DNA from: Pseudomonas oryzae
GTDB taxonomy: Bacteria; Pseudomonadota; Gammaproteobacteria; Pseudomonadales; Pseudomonadaceae
Reading direction: 5' to 3'
DNA length: 64,000 bases
Assembly (NCBI RefSeq): GCF_900104805.1
Contig: NZ_LT629751.1
Location: 3,742,501-3,806,500, forward strand
Shown one piece after another: positions 31,360-42,115 of this stretch (within the stretch, counting starts at the first letter, position 1; the number at the start of each line of letters is the position of its first letter). The notes below the pieces were generated by a model. The model saw nothing but the letters and a program-made list of their open reading frames with translations, was not told the origin of the DNA and searched no databases. A program made the position numbers and the translations under genes.

Positions 31360-32229
31360 TCAGCGGATATGCGCCAGCACACCCTGCAGCTCGTCCAGCG
31401 AGCCGTAGCGGATCACCAGCTGGCCCTTGCCCTTGTCGCCGTGACGGATCTCCACCTGGGCGCCAAGCCGCTCGGCGAGGCGCTGTTCGAGGCGGGCGAT
31501 GTCCGGGTCGGCCTTGGCCGGCGCGGTCTCGGGCTTGTCGCTGAGCCACTGGCGCACCAGCGCCTCGGTCTGACGAACGGTCAGGCCGCGTGCGACAACG
31601 TGCCGCGCCCCTTCCGCCTGGCGCGCCGCCGGCAGACCGAGCAGCGCACGGGCATGGCCCATCTCCAGATCGCCGTGGGCGAGCAGGGTCTTCACCTCCT
31701 CGGGCAGGGCCATCAGGCGCAGCAGGTTGGCGATGGTGACGCGCGACTTGCCGACCGCATCGGCGACCTGCTGCTGGGTGAGCTGGAAGTCCTGCTGCAG
31801 CCGCTGCAGCGCCGCGGCCTCCTCGATCGGATTGAGGTCCTCGCGCTGGATGTTCTCGATCAGCGCCATGGCGATCGCCGCCTCGTCGCTGACCTCGCGC
31901 ACCAGCGCCGGGATGCGCTCCAGGCCGGCCAGCTGGCAGGCGCGCCAGCGCCGTTCGCCGGCGATGATCTCGTAGCGCTCCTCGTCGAGCGGACGCACCA
32001 CCACCGGCTGCATCAGGCCCTGGCGGCGGATCGACTGCGCCAGCTCATCCAGCGCCTGCGGATCCATGTCGCGGCGCGGCTGGTACTTGCCGCGCTGCAG
32101 CAGTTCCACCGGCAACTGTTGCAGCTCCTCACGCGGCACCCGGGTCGCCTGCTCCTGCAGGGCGCTGACGCTGGTGCCGCCGAGCAGCGCGTCCAGGCCG
32201 CGGCCCAGGCCTCGTTTCTTCACAGCCAT
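31360..32229 (-). CDS. parB: Chromosome partitioning protein ParB
   Basis: A 289-residue CTP-dependent DNA clamp that loads at parS. The N-terminus MAVKKRGLGRGLDALL is the ParA-interacting end. The ParB/Srx domain has QPVVVRPL and the CTP-motif region AGERRWRACQ; ENIQREDLNPIEEA leads into a helix-turn-helix (TQQQVADAVGKSRVTIANLLRL), and the C-terminal part dimerises. Four parS sites are present in the window. It follows parA by 10 bp. Confidence 0.97.
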   Translation of the reverse strand: MAVKKRGLGRGLDALLGGTSVSALQEQATRVPREELQQLPVELLQRGKYQPRRDMDPQALDELAQSIRRQGLMQPVVVRPLDEERYEIIAGERRWRACQLAGLERIPALVREVSDEAAIAMALIENIQREDLNPIEEAAALQRLQQDFQLTQQQVADAVGKSRVTIANLLRLMALPEEVKTLLAHGDLEMGHARALLGLPAARQAEGARHVVARGLTVRQTEALVRQWLSDKPETAPAKADPDIARLEQRLAERLGAQVEIRHGDKGKGQLVIRYGSLDELQGVLAHIR

Positions 32230-32239
32230 GTGCGGCTCC

Positions 32240-33031
32240 TCAAGCGGGGGTGGCGGCGCGCTTGGCGCGGCGCTGACGGGCGACCAGTTCCTTGGCCAGT
32301 TCCAGGTAGGCCTTGGCGCCGCGCGAGCCCTTGTCGTAGGCCAGCGCCGGCATGCCGTGGCTGGGCGCCTCGGCCAGGCGCACGTTGCGCGGAATGGTGG
32401 TCTCGTAGAGGGCATCGCCGAAGTGCGCCTGCAGCTGGGCGGTGACCTCGTTGGTCAGACCGATGCGGCCGTCGTACATGGTGCGCAGGATGCCCTCGAT
32501 GCGCAGGCTCGGGTTGAGCAGCGCACCGATGCGCTGGATGCTGTTGACCAGGTCGGAGACCCCCTCCAGCGCGTAGTACTCGCACTGCATGGGGATGATC
32601 ACCGCGTCGGCGGCGACCAGTGCGTTGACGGTCAGCATCGACAGCGCAGGCGGGCAGTCGATCAGGATGTAGTCGTAGTTGTCACGGATCGGCGCCAGCG
32701 CCTGGCGCAGGCGCTGCTCCTTGTTCGGCAGGTCGAGCAGGGTGACTTCCGCGGCGGTCAGGTCGCGGTTGGCCGGCAGCAGCTGGTAGCCGCCGTGTTC
32801 GGACGTCTGCATGGCCTGGGCCAGGTCGCACTGGCCGACCAGCACGTCGTACACGGAATGCTCGAGGGCGAGCTTGTCCACCCCGCTGCCGGAGGTGGCG
32901 TTGCCCTGCGGATCGAGGTCGATCAGCAGCACGCGGCGCTGGGTGGCCACCAGCGATGCGGCCAGGTTGACGCAACTGGTGGTCTTGCCCACCCCGCCCT
33001 TCTGATTGGCGATCGCAAATACTTTAGCCAT
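32240..33031 (-). CDS. parA: Chromosome partitioning ATPase ParA (Soj)
   Basis: A 263-residue Walker-type ATPase that moves ParB-parS complexes over the nucleoid. The deviant Walker A is QKGGVGKTTSCVNLAA at residues 10-25, followed by LLIDLDPQGNATSG and YILIDCPPAL. It lies downstream of mnmG-rsmG in the standard Pseudomonas order. Confidence 0.97.
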   Translation of the reverse strand: MAKVFAIANQKGGVGKTTSCVNLAASLVATQRRVLLIDLDPQGNATSGSGVDKLALEHSVYDVLVGQCDLAQAMQTSEHGGYQLLPANRDLTAAEVTLLDLPNKEQRLRQALAPIRDNYDYILIDCPPALSMLTVNALVAADAVIIPMQCEYYALEGVSDLVNSIQRIGALLNPSLRIEGILRTMYDGRIGLTNEVTAQLQAHFGDALYETTIPRNVRLAEAPSHGMPALAYDKGSRGAKAYLELAKELVARQRRAKRAATPA

Positions 33032-33046
33032 GCTTGGCAGTCCCCC

Positions 33047-33693
33047 TCATGCGCTGCGGCGCAGTATCAGCAGATGGCGCTGGCCCTGGCAACCCGGCAC
33101 CTGCAGCAGGTGCTCGGCTTCGACGCGGAAATCCGCCGGCAGGGCGGCCAGTTCGTCGTGCGGATACTGACCCTTCATCGCCAGCCAGCGGGTCTCGCCG
33201 TCGCCGAGGTGACGGGTCCACTCGGCGAAGTCGGCCAGCGAACTGAACGCCCGCGAGACGATGCCGGCAAACGGCTGCTCCGGGCGGAAGTTTTCCACAC
33301 GACTGTGGACAACCTCGAGGTTGGCCAGCTTGAGTTCGAGCTTCACCTGGGTCTGGAAGCGGGTCTTCTTGCCGTTGGAATCCAGGGTGGTGAAACGTCG
33401 CTCGGGAAACAGGATGGCCAGCGGGATGCCGGGCATGCCGCCGCCGCTGCCGACGTCCAGCCAGTCATCCCCGCCCGCGGCGACGTGGGACACGATGCTC
33501 AGGCTGTCGAGCAGGTGGCGCGAGACCATCTCGTCCGGGTTGCGCACCGCGGTGAGGTTGTAGGCCTGGTTCCACTTGATCAGCAGGGCCAGGTAGGCCA
33601 GCAGCTGTTCCTGCTGGCTGGCGGTGAGCTCTACCCCGAGCTCGGCGGCGCCACGCGCCAGTTCGGCGGCGTGGGCCGGGGTTACGGCGGACA

Positions 33694-33694
<1 letters not shown>
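33047..33694 (-). CDS. rsmG: 16S rRNA (guanine527-N7)-methyltransferase
   Basis: A 215-residue SAM-dependent methyltransferase modifying G527 of 16S rRNA. The SAM site is [39 protein letters not shown] is the family N-terminal motif and [12 protein letters not shown] lies near the active site. Its ATG overlaps the mnmG stop by one base (TGATG), implying coupled translation. Confidence 0.96.
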
Positions 33695-35586
<1,892 letters not shown>

Positions 35587-35631
35587 CACGCACCTCGTGC
35601 CTGTTCGGGAAGGGAATTCGGAGAGCCGCGC

Positions 35632-35660
35632 AGTATAGAGGCTTCTCCGGGGTGAATGAA
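35632..35660 (-). promoter_or_regulatory. Candidate mnmG promoter
   Basis: On the minus strand TATACT lies about 45 bp upstream of the mnmG start. A weak -35 (TTCATT) lies 17 bp further up, next to the AT-rich origin-like region. Only the -10 is convincing. Confidence 0.45.
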
Positions 35661-36000
35661 GCAGTGTGGCCAAAAAATAGCCAACTGGCAGCCGGCTGAC
35701 CGGTCAACAGAAAAAATAGATAGAACGGATTTTTAAAAAGACTGTTTTAGAGCTTGTTTTAGGTGTGCACAAATTCTGTGGATAAGCCTTCTTAACCCTT
35801 AGAGATCAATGATTTATACACTGAATAACCGTGTACACAGGTCCGCCTGAGGTCTCTGGACAACCTTGCAGTAGCTGTGTGTGGACAAGTCGTTTATCCA
35901 CAGGCGGAGTTATCCCCAGGCGGACGACGGTCTTATCGAAAGAGCTGCGCCGCGGTTATCCACATGGCTCAGCCGCGGCTGGCCGGCTGTGTGGACAAGC
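35660..36000. other. Second origin-like region: AT-rich stretch plus DnaA boxes (mnmG-mnmE gap)
   Basis: The 531 bp gap between mnmG and mnmE contains an AT-rich segment (about 35690-35840, with GGATTTTTAAAAAGACTG) unlike the GC-rich surroundings. Three exact DnaA boxes lie at 35777-35785 (minus), 35894-35902 and 35956-35964 (plus); near matches are at 35880-35888, 35910-35918 and 35990-35998. An AT-rich unwinding element next to clustered boxes is the layout of a bacterial origin, and E. coli oriC also lies beside mnmG. Origin function is inferred. The remaining 36000-36117 shows nothing notable. Confidence 0.65.
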
Positions 36001-36117
36001 GTGGTTGAGGCGCCGCGCAGGCAGGACTGACGGTGCGCACGAGGCGCCCGGGGAGGTGGGGTATGCGAGGGGCAGGGGGAACAGCGACCAGGCGGGCTTG
36101 CGCCTGGCCGCCGGAGC

Positions 36118-37485
36118 TTACTTGCCGATGCAGAAGCTGGAGAAGATCCGCCCGAGCAGGTCGTCGGGGGTGAACGCGCCGGTGATCTCGCCGAGGGCCT
36201 GGTGGGCCATGCGCAGGTCCTCGGCGAGCAGTTCGCCGGCACCCAGCACGGTCAGCTGCTGGCGACCGTGGTCGAGGCAGGCGCCGGCCTGGCGCAGGGC
36301 GTCGAGGTGGCGGCGCCGTGCGCTGAAGCTGCTCTCGGTGGTCTGCTGGTAGCCCATGCAGGTCTTCAGATGCTCGCGCAGCAGCTCGAGGCCGTCGCCG
36401 CAGCGCGCCGACAGACTGAGGGTGACGTGGCCGTCGGCGCAGGTTTCCAGTCCCACCGCCTCGCCGGACAGGTCGGCCTTGTTGCGGATCAGGGTGACCC
36501 GTGCCGGATCGGGACGCTGGTCGAGGAATTCCGGCCACAGGGCGAACGGGTCGGCGGCCTCGGGCGCGGTGGCGTCGACCACCAGCAGCACGCGGTCGGC
36601 CTCGCCGATGGCCTTGAGCGCGCGCTCGACGCCGATGCGCTCGACCAGGTCGGAGGTCGCGCGCAGGCCGGCGGTGTCGACCACGTGCAGCGGCATGCCG
36701 TCGATGTGGATATGTTCGCGCAGCACGTCGCGGGTGGTGCCGGCGATGTCGGTGACGATCGCCGCCTCGCGCCCGGCCAGGGCGTTGAGCAGGCTCGACT
36801 TGCCGGCGTTGGGCCGGCCGGCGATCACCACGGTCATGCCGTCGCGCAGCAGGGCGCCCTGCCCCGCTTCGCGCTGCACCGCCAGCAGCTCGGCGCGCAC
36901 GCCGTCGAGCTGGCCGAGCACGTGGCCGTCGGCAAGGAAGTCGATCTCCTCCTCGGGGAAGTCGATGGCCGCCTCGACGTACATGCGCAGCTCGATCAGC
37001 CGGTCGGCCAGACGCTGCACCTTGCGCGAGAACTCGCCCTGCAGCGAGCGCACGGCGTTGCGCGCCGCCTGCTCGCTGCTGGCCTCGATCAGGTCGGCGA
37101 TCGCCTCGGCCTGGGCGAGGTCGAGCTTGTCGTTGAGGAAGGCGCGCTCGCTGAACTCGCCGGGGCGCGCCAGGCGTGCACCCAGCTCCAGGCAACGGCG
37201 CAGCAGCATGTCGAGCACCACCGGGCCGCCGTGGCCCTGCAGTTCGAGGACGTCCTCGCCGGTGAACGAGTTGGGCCCGCGGAAGTACAGCAGCAGGCCC
37301 TGGTCGATCACCTCGCCGTCGTCGGCGAAGAACTCGCAGTAGTAGGCGTGGCGCGCTTCCGGCTCGCGGCCGCTGAGGCTGATGGCGATCGGCCGGGCGC
37401 GCGGCCCGGAGACGCGGACGATGCCCACGCCGCCCCGGCCCTGGGCGGTGGCGACGGCGGCGATGGTGTCACGGACAGGTTGCAT
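36118..37485 (-). CDS. mnmE: tRNA modification GTPase MnmE
   Basis: A 455-residue GTPase partner of MnmG. The N-terminal tetrahydrofolate-binding domain ([14 protein letters not shown]) is followed by a helical domain with the inserted G domain: [14 protein letters not shown] near 223, the switch region [15 protein letters not shown] and NKADLS. The C-terminus is FCIGK with the conserved cysteine. The ATG follows GGAGG at 6 bp. It is last in the rpmH-rnpA-yidD-yidC-mnmE array. Confidence 0.97.
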   Translation of the reverse strand: MQPVRDTIAAVATAQGRGGVGIVRVSGPRARPIAISLSGREPEARHAYYCEFFADDGEVIDQGLLLYFRGPNSFTGEDVLELQGHGGPVVLDMLLRRCLELGARLARPGEFSERAFLNDKLDLAQAEAIADLIEASSEQAARNAVRSLQGEFSRKVQRLADRLIELRMYVEAAIDFPEEEIDFLADGHVLGQLDGVRAELLAVQREAGQGALLRDGMTVVIAGRPNAGKSSLLNALAGREAAIVTDIAGTTRDVLREHIHIDGMPLHVVDTAGLRATSDLVERIGVERALKAIGEADRVLLVVDATAPEAADPFALWPEFLDQRPDPARVTLIRNKADLSGEAVGLETCADGHVTLSLSARCGDGLELLREHLKTCMGYQQTTESSFSARRRHLDALRQAGACLDHGRQQLTVLGAGELLAEDLRMAHQALGEITGAFTPDDLLGRIFSSFCIGK

Positions 37486-37508
37486 GGCGGCCTCCGGAAG
37501 GCGGATAG

Positions 37509-37535
37509 CAAGACGCCCCACGAGGGGGCGTCTGC
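37509..37535 (-). terminator. Hairpin between yidC and mnmE
   Basis: A 9-bp perfect stem AGACGCCCC/GGGGCGTCT has a 5-nt loop in the 78 bp gap. On the minus strand TTGCTATCC follows, a weak T-tract, so it may be a partial terminator or a processing hairpin. Confidence 0.45.
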
Positions 37536-37563
37536 GTCTGGAACATCAGGCGGGGCGGGCGCT

Positions 37564-39231
37564 TCAGGCCTTGTTCATGGCCCCTTCGATCTGCCGGGTA
37601 ATGTACCACTGCTGGGCGATGGACAGGACGTTGTTGACCACCCAGTACAGCACCAGACCGGCCGGGAACCACAGGAAGAAGAAGGTGAAGATGATCGGCA
37701 TCAGCTTCATCACGCGGGCCTGCATGGGGTCCGGCGGGGTCGGGTTCAGGCTGGTCTGCACGAACATGCTGACGCCCATGATGATCGGCAGGATGAAGTA
37801 GGGATCCTTGATCGACAGGTCGGCGATCCAGCCCAACCACGGTGCCTGGCGCATTTCCACGCTTTCCAGCAGCACCCAGTAGAGGGCGAGGAACACCGGC
37901 ATCTGCACCAGGATCGGCAGGCAACCGCCCAGCGGGTTGATCTTCTCCTTCTTGTACAGCTCCATCATCGCCTGGGACATCTTCTGGCGATCTTCGCCGA
38001 ACTGCTCCTTGAGCGCCTGCAGCTTGGGAGCCACCGCACGCATGCGCGCCATGGACTTGTAGCTGGCCGCCGACAGCGGGAAGAACGCGAGCTTGATCAC
38101 CACGGTGAGGGCGATGATCGACCAGCCCCAGTTGCCGAGCAGGCTGTGGATAAGTTGCAGCAGCCAGAAGATCGGCTGGGCGATGAACCACAGGAAGCCA
38201 TAGTCGACGGTCAGCTCCAGACCCGGCGACAGCTCCTCGAGGATGCCCTGCGACTTGGGACCGGCGTACAGGGTGGCGCTGGTCTCGGCGCTGGCGCCGG
38301 CCGGCACGTTGAGCACCGGGCCGGTGAAGCCGATGATGTAGTTGCCCTGGCTGTCCTTGCGGGTGGTGACCAGGTTGCTGTCGTCCTTGTTCGGCACCCA
38401 GGCGGTGACGAAGTAGTGCTGCAGCCAGGCGATCCAGCCACCCTGCACGGTTTCGCGCAGGTTCTTGTCGTCCATGTCCTTCATGGCGACCTTCTTGTAC
38501 GGCTCGTCCTGGGTCCACAGGGCGGCGCCCAGGTAGGTGGCCATGCTGGCGCCGCTGGTCGCCGACGGGTCGGCGCTGGCATCGCGCTTGAGCTGGGCGA
38601 ACAGGTTGCCGCTCCACGGTGCAGCGCTCTGGTTGTCGATGCGATGGCTGACGGCGAAGTCGTACTGGCCGCGCTTGAAGGTGAAGCGCTTGAGGTAGTC
38701 GACGCCGGCCTCGCTGAACTTCAGCTCGACCACCAGTTCGTCCTGGCCGTCGGCCAGCTGGTAGCTGCTCTTGTCGCTGGCGTACAGCGGGCGGCCGCTG
38801 GCGCGCGCATCGGGACCATTGGCGCCGGTCAGGCCGCTCTGCGCCACGTAGTTGCGCTCGGCGCCGTTGTCGAACAGGGTGAAGGGCACGTCGCGGTTCT
38901 GCAGGCTGCGCGGATATCCCGGCAGGGCCAGCTGCACCACGTCACCGCCCTGCGGATCGATGGCCAGCTTGAGCACGTCGGTCTGCACCTGGATCAGCTG
39001 CTTGCTCGGCGCGGCGGCGACCGCCGGCTGGCTGGCCTGCTCGCCGGCCACCGGCACATCGGCCTGGCTGGTCTGGGTCGGCACGTTGTCGTTCGGCAGC
39101 GCCGCAGTGGCCGCACCGGCCACGGCCTGCGGCGGCAGCTGCGGCTGGCCGTAGTCCTGGTTCCACTGCAGAACCATCAGGTAAGACACGATTGCCAGAG
39201 CGACGATCAGTATCGAGCGTTGAATGTCCAT
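37564..39231 (-). CDS. yidC: Membrane protein insertase YidC
   Basis: A 555-residue inner-membrane insertase. The N-terminal helix MDIQRSILIVALAIVSYL is followed by a large periplasmic P1 domain (about 60-330) and five C-terminal helices. The cytoplasmic hairpin motif KMSQAMMELYKKEKINPLGGCLP is split across residues near 400-425, and the end is WYITRQIEGAMNK. An exact DnaA box (38155-38163) lies in the coding sequence. Its start is 4 bp after yidD. Confidence 0.96.
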   Translation of the reverse strand: MDIQRSILIVALAIVSYLMVLQWNQDYGQPQLPPQAVAGAATAALPNDNVPTQTSQADVPVAGEQASQPAVAAAPSKQLIQVQTDVLKLAIDPQGGDVVQLALPGYPRSLQNRDVPFTLFDNGAERNYVAQSGLTGANGPDARASGRPLYASDKSSYQLADGQDELVVELKFSEAGVDYLKRFTFKRGQYDFAVSHRIDNQSAAPWSGNLFAQLKRDASADPSATSGASMATYLGAALWTQDEPYKKVAMKDMDDKNLRETVQGGWIAWLQHYFVTAWVPNKDDSNLVTTRKDSQGNYIIGFTGPVLNVPAGASAETSATLYAGPKSQGILEELSPGLELTVDYGFLWFIAQPIFWLLQLIHSLLGNWGWSIIALTVVIKLAFFPLSAASYKSMARMRAVAPKLQALKEQFGEDRQKMSQAMMELYKKEKINPLGGCLPILVQMPVFLALYWVLLESVEMRQAPWLGWIADLSIKDPYFILPIIMGVSMFVQTSLNPTPPDPMQARVMKLMPIIFTFFFLWFPAGLVLYWVVNNVLSIAQQWYITRQIEGAMNKA

Positions 39232-39235
39232 GATT

Positions 39236-39481
39236 TTATTCGGCCATCGATGAGGGTCGGGACGTGCGGGACTGTGGCACCGGGTCATAACCACCGGCAT
39301 GCCAGGGGTGGCAGCGGGACAGCCGACGCAGGGTCAGCCAGCCACCGCGGGCGAGGCCATGCGTAGTGATGGCTTCGTGAGCGTAGCAGGAACAGCTGGG
39401 GTAGAAGCGACAGCGACTGGCCATCAGGGGACTGATGGCGTAGCGATAGAACTGGATCAGGGCGAGGGCCAGTTTACGCAT
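39236..39481 (-). CDS. yidD: Membrane protein insertion efficiency factor YidD
   Basis: An 81-residue protein with the YidD pattern. [19 protein letters not shown] is followed by [12 protein letters not shown] and the C-terminal [17 protein letters not shown], keeping the conserved cysteines and a short amphipathic N-terminal helix. It overlaps the rnpA end by 8 bp, the common arrangement of these genes. Confidence 0.95.
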   Translation of the reverse strand: MRKLALALIQFYRYAISPLMASRCRFYPSCSCYAHEAITTHGLARGGWLTLRRLSRCHPWHAGGYDPVPQSRTSRPSSMAE

Positions 39482-39878
39482 GGGATCCGTCGGCCAGCGG
39501 TTGTTCGGGACGGGCTTGCGGCCGTGGCCGGCTGCGCGCCAGGCGTTTCCAGAGCTTGGCGAACTGCTGGTGCAGCTCGGGATTGTCCGGATCGCCGAGA
39601 CCTTTGCGCGCCACCACCACGATATCCAGACCACCGAGCATCTCCTGATGCAGGCGGAAGGAATCGCGGATGATGCGCTTCAGTCGATTGCGCTCGACGG
39701 CAAGCTTGGCGCTCTTCTTGCCGATCACCAGGCCGAGGCGGGGGTGATCGAGCCCGTTGTCACGGGCCAGCAACAGGACGCTCCTGCCGGGAGCCTTGGC
39801 GGTGGGGGAGTCGAAGACTGCCGCGAACTGTCGGGACGTCAGCAGTCGCTTGTCCCGGCCGAAACTCCGACTCACCAC
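39474..39878 (-). CDS. rnpA: Ribonuclease P protein component
   Basis: A 134-residue basic protein that binds the RNase P RNA to process tRNA 5' ends. The RNR motif is [15 protein letters not shown] (near 60-75), with DIVVVARKG after it. It starts with tandem GTG codons; the first is used, giving [13 protein letters not shown] as in Pseudomonas. It lies just after rpmH. Confidence 0.95.
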   Translation of the reverse strand: MVSRSFGRDKRLLTSRQFAAVFDSPTAKAPGRSVLLLARDNGLDHPRLGLVIGKKSAKLAVERNRLKRIIRDSFRLHQEMLGGLDIVVVARKGLGDPDNPELHQQFAKLWKRLARSRPRPQARPEQPLADGSHA

Positions 39879-39891
39879 CCGTACCGGGCAA

Positions 39892-40029
39892 TCAAACGGT
39901 GGTCAGACGCTTGCGGCCCTTGGCGCGGCGACGCGACAGGACGGCGCGGCCGTTCTTGGTGGCCATACGGGCACGGAAACCGTGGGTGCGGGCGCGCTTC
40001 AGATTGCTGGGCTGAAAAGTACGTTTCAT
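39892..40029 (-). CDS. rpmH: 50S ribosomal protein L34
   Basis: A 45-residue, very basic protein: [20 protein letters not shown] at the start, then [20 protein letters not shown] and LTTV. It is one residue longer than the usual 44 because of a doubled threonine near the end. It is the first gene of the rpmH-rnpA-yidD-yidC-mnmE array and directly borders oriC. Confidence 0.97.
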   Translation of the reverse strand: MKRTFQPSNLKRARTHGFRARMATKNGRAVLSRRRAKGRKRLTTV

Positions 40030-40089
40030 GAGTCGGTTACCTGGTAATCGCAGGGCTCCGTGAGGGGGCCCCAGTTAAAGAGACCGGCG

Positions 40090-40118
40090 ATTCTAGTGAA
40101 AGCCTCGGCACAGGTCAA
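40090..40118 (-). promoter_or_regulatory. rpmH promoter
   Basis: On the minus strand TTGACC and TAGAAT are separated by 17 bp, about 60 bp upstream of the rpmH start. Good match and conserved position next to oriC. Confidence 0.78.
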
Positions 40119-40129
40119 TTTCCAACCAG

Positions 40130-40620
40130 CCCTCTTCTCCGGTAATCCACAGGCCGCTCGCCATCTTTCCGTTGGCCACTGACGACTTGTCCGCATGGGC
40201 GGTTGCCTACCGCACTTTCCGTCAGCCGAGGAGCGTCGTCATCCACCGTCCACAATCAACATAAAAGGACAAAGGTTTAAAAGATCGTGTTGGTAATGAT
40301 GTATGGGGCACCCCGTTTCTGTGGATAACCTGCGCCAGGCCTTTATCCACAAGCCTTGCCGGGAATGACAAGCCTGTCGAGAATGGGTGCGGGGGATGTG
40401 CGGCTGCTTGGGGCAAGCTGGGGATGGAAGCGGGTTTTATCCACAGGCGGATTGTCAACCGGCTTTTCCCGAGGGTTGCGGCCGGGTTTGCGACGCGGTT
40501 ATCCACACCGCTCGTCAGCGCATGGAAAATCCGTGGCGGCCCGTTCGCCGTCGGCATGTGGATAACTCCAGGCCGCGTCGCTACAATGTGCGCTTTGCCT
40601 CGTCGTTCGGGGCACCTTTC
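40130..40620. other. oriC: Chromosomal replication origin oriC (rpmH-dnaA gap)
   Basis: The gap holds five exact DnaA boxes: 40320-40328 (minus), 40343-40351, 40437-40445 and 40499-40507 (plus), and 40557-40565 (minus). A local AT-rich stretch (about 40250-40300, with AAAGGTTTAAAAGATCG) lies beside the first box and could be the unwinding element. Position between rpmH and dnaA is that of the Pseudomonas origin. Boxes, position and AT-rich stretch are seen; function is inferred from these. Confidence 0.9.
40559..40587 (+). promoter_or_regulatory. Candidate dnaA promoter overlapping a DnaA box
   Basis: TGGATA and TACAAT are spaced by 17 bp, about 50 bp before the dnaA start. The -35 lies within the DnaA box at 40557-40565, which would fit autorepression by DnaA. 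The -35 is only a 4 of 6 match. Confidence 0.55.
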
Positions 40621-40637
40621 CAAGCGAGGGAAACCGA

Positions 40638-42086
40638 GTGTCCGTGGAACTGTGGCAGCAGTGCGTGGAGGTCCTGCGCGACGAGCTGCCTTCCCAGCAA
40701 TTCAACACCTGGATCCGTCCGCTGCAGGTCGAGACGCATGGCGACGAGCTGCGCGTGTACGCCCCCAACCGTTTCGTGCTCGACTGGGTCAACGAGAAGT
40801 ACATCAGTCGCCTGCTCGAGTTGATGAATGAACGCAGTGACGGTCAGGTGCCGGCGCTGGCGCTGCTGATCGGCAGCAAGCGTCCCACCCCGCCGCGTCC
40901 GGCGCCCGCCCCGGCACCGGTGGTCGCGCCTGCGCCGGTGGTCGAGGCACCCGCGCCGTCCACCGCGCCGCTGGTGCTCGACCAGGAGCCGGCCATCGAG
41001 GTCGCGGAAGTCGCCGAGCTGCCGCGCACCGAGCGCAGCGTGCAGGTCGAGGGCGGCCTCAAGCACACCAGCTACCTGAACCGCAACTTCACCTTCGAGA
41101 ACTTCGTCGAGGGCAAGTCCAACCAGCTGGCGCGCGCCGCCGCCTGGCAGGTGGCCGACAATCCCAAGCACGGCTACAACCCGCTGTTCCTGTATGGCGG
41201 CGTGGGCCTGGGCAAGACCCACCTGATGCACGCGGTGGGCAACCACCTGCTGAAGAAGAACCCGAATGCCAAGGTGGTCTACCTGCATTCCGAGCGCTTC
41301 GTCGCCGACATGGTCAAGGCGCTGCAGCTCAACGCGATCAACGACTTCAAGCGCTTCTACCGCTCGGTGGACGCCCTGCTGATCGACGACATCCAGTTCT
41401 TCGCCCGCAAGGAGCGTTCCCAGGAGGAGTTCTTCCACACCTTCAACGCCCTGCTAGAGGGCGGCCAGCAGGTGATCCTCACCAGCGACCGCTATCCCAA
41501 GGAGATCGAGGGCCTGGAGGAGCGCCTGAAGTCGCGCTTCGGCTGGGGCCTGACCGTGGCGGTCGAACCGCCGGAGCTGGAGACCCGGGTGGCGATCCTG
41601 ATGAAGAAGGCCGAGCAGGCGCGGGTCGACCTGCCGCACGACGCCGCCTTCTTCATCGCCCAGCGCATCCGTTCCAACGTGCGCGAACTGGAAGGCTCGC
41701 TGAAGCGGGTGATCGCCCACGCCCACTTCACCGGCAGCGACATCAGCATCGAGCTGGTGCGCGAGTCGCTGAAGGATCTGCTCGCCCTGCAGGACAAGCT
41801 GGTCAGCATCGACAACATCCAGCGCACCGTGGCCGAGTACTACAAGATCAAGATCGCCGATCTGTTGTCCAAGCGCCGCTCGCGCTCGGTGGCGCGTCCG
41901 CGCCAGGTGGCCATGGCCCTGTCCAAGGAGCTGACCAACCACAGCCTGCCGGAGATCGGCGACGCCTTCGGCGGTCGTGATCACACCACCGTACTGCACG
42001 CCTGCCGCAAGATCGCCGAACTTCGCGAGGAAGACGCCGACATTCGCGAAGACTACAAGAACCTGCTGCGCACCCTGACCACCTGA
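40638..42086 (+). CDS. dnaA: Replication initiator DnaA
   Basis: A 482-residue initiator ATPase with GTG start after GCGAGGGA. Domain I is residues 1-80 ([20 protein letters not shown]), and domain II is a Pro/Ala-rich linker about 85-120. The AAA+ part has Walker [11 protein letters not shown] near 185 and Walker [10 protein letters not shown]; the C-terminal DNA-binding domain has [15 protein letters not shown] and [11 protein letters not shown]. It heads dnaA-dnaN-recF-gyrB. Confidence 0.98.
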   Translation: MSVELWQQCVEVLRDELPSQQFNTWIRPLQVETHGDELRVYAPNRFVLDWVNEKYISRLLELMNERSDGQVPALALLIGSKRPTPPRPAPAPAPVVAPAPVVEAPAPSTAPLVLDQEPAIEVAEVAELPRTERSVQVEGGLKHTSYLNRNFTFENFVEGKSNQLARAAAWQVADNPKHGYNPLFLYGGVGLGKTHLMHAVGNHLLKKNPNAKVVYLHSERFVADMVKALQLNAINDFKRFYRSVDALLIDDIQFFARKERSQEEFFHTFNALLEGGQQVILTSDRYPKEIEGLEERLKSRFGWGLTVAVEPPELETRVAILMKKAEQARVDLPHDAAFFIAQRIRSNVRELEGSLKRVIAHAHFTGSDISIELVRESLKDLLALQDKLVSIDNIQRTVAEYYKIKIADLLSKRRSRSVARPRQVAMALSKELTNHSLPEIGDAFGGRDHTTVLHACRKIAELREEDADIREDYKNLLRTLTT

Positions 42087-42115
42087 CGGATGCGCCCCGG
42101 AAGCCGAGACTGAAG

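Noticed and set aside
36202-39366. A 1054-codon plus-strand frame opposite mnmE and yidC
   Set aside because: Shadow frame; the minus strand carries both full-length conserved proteins.
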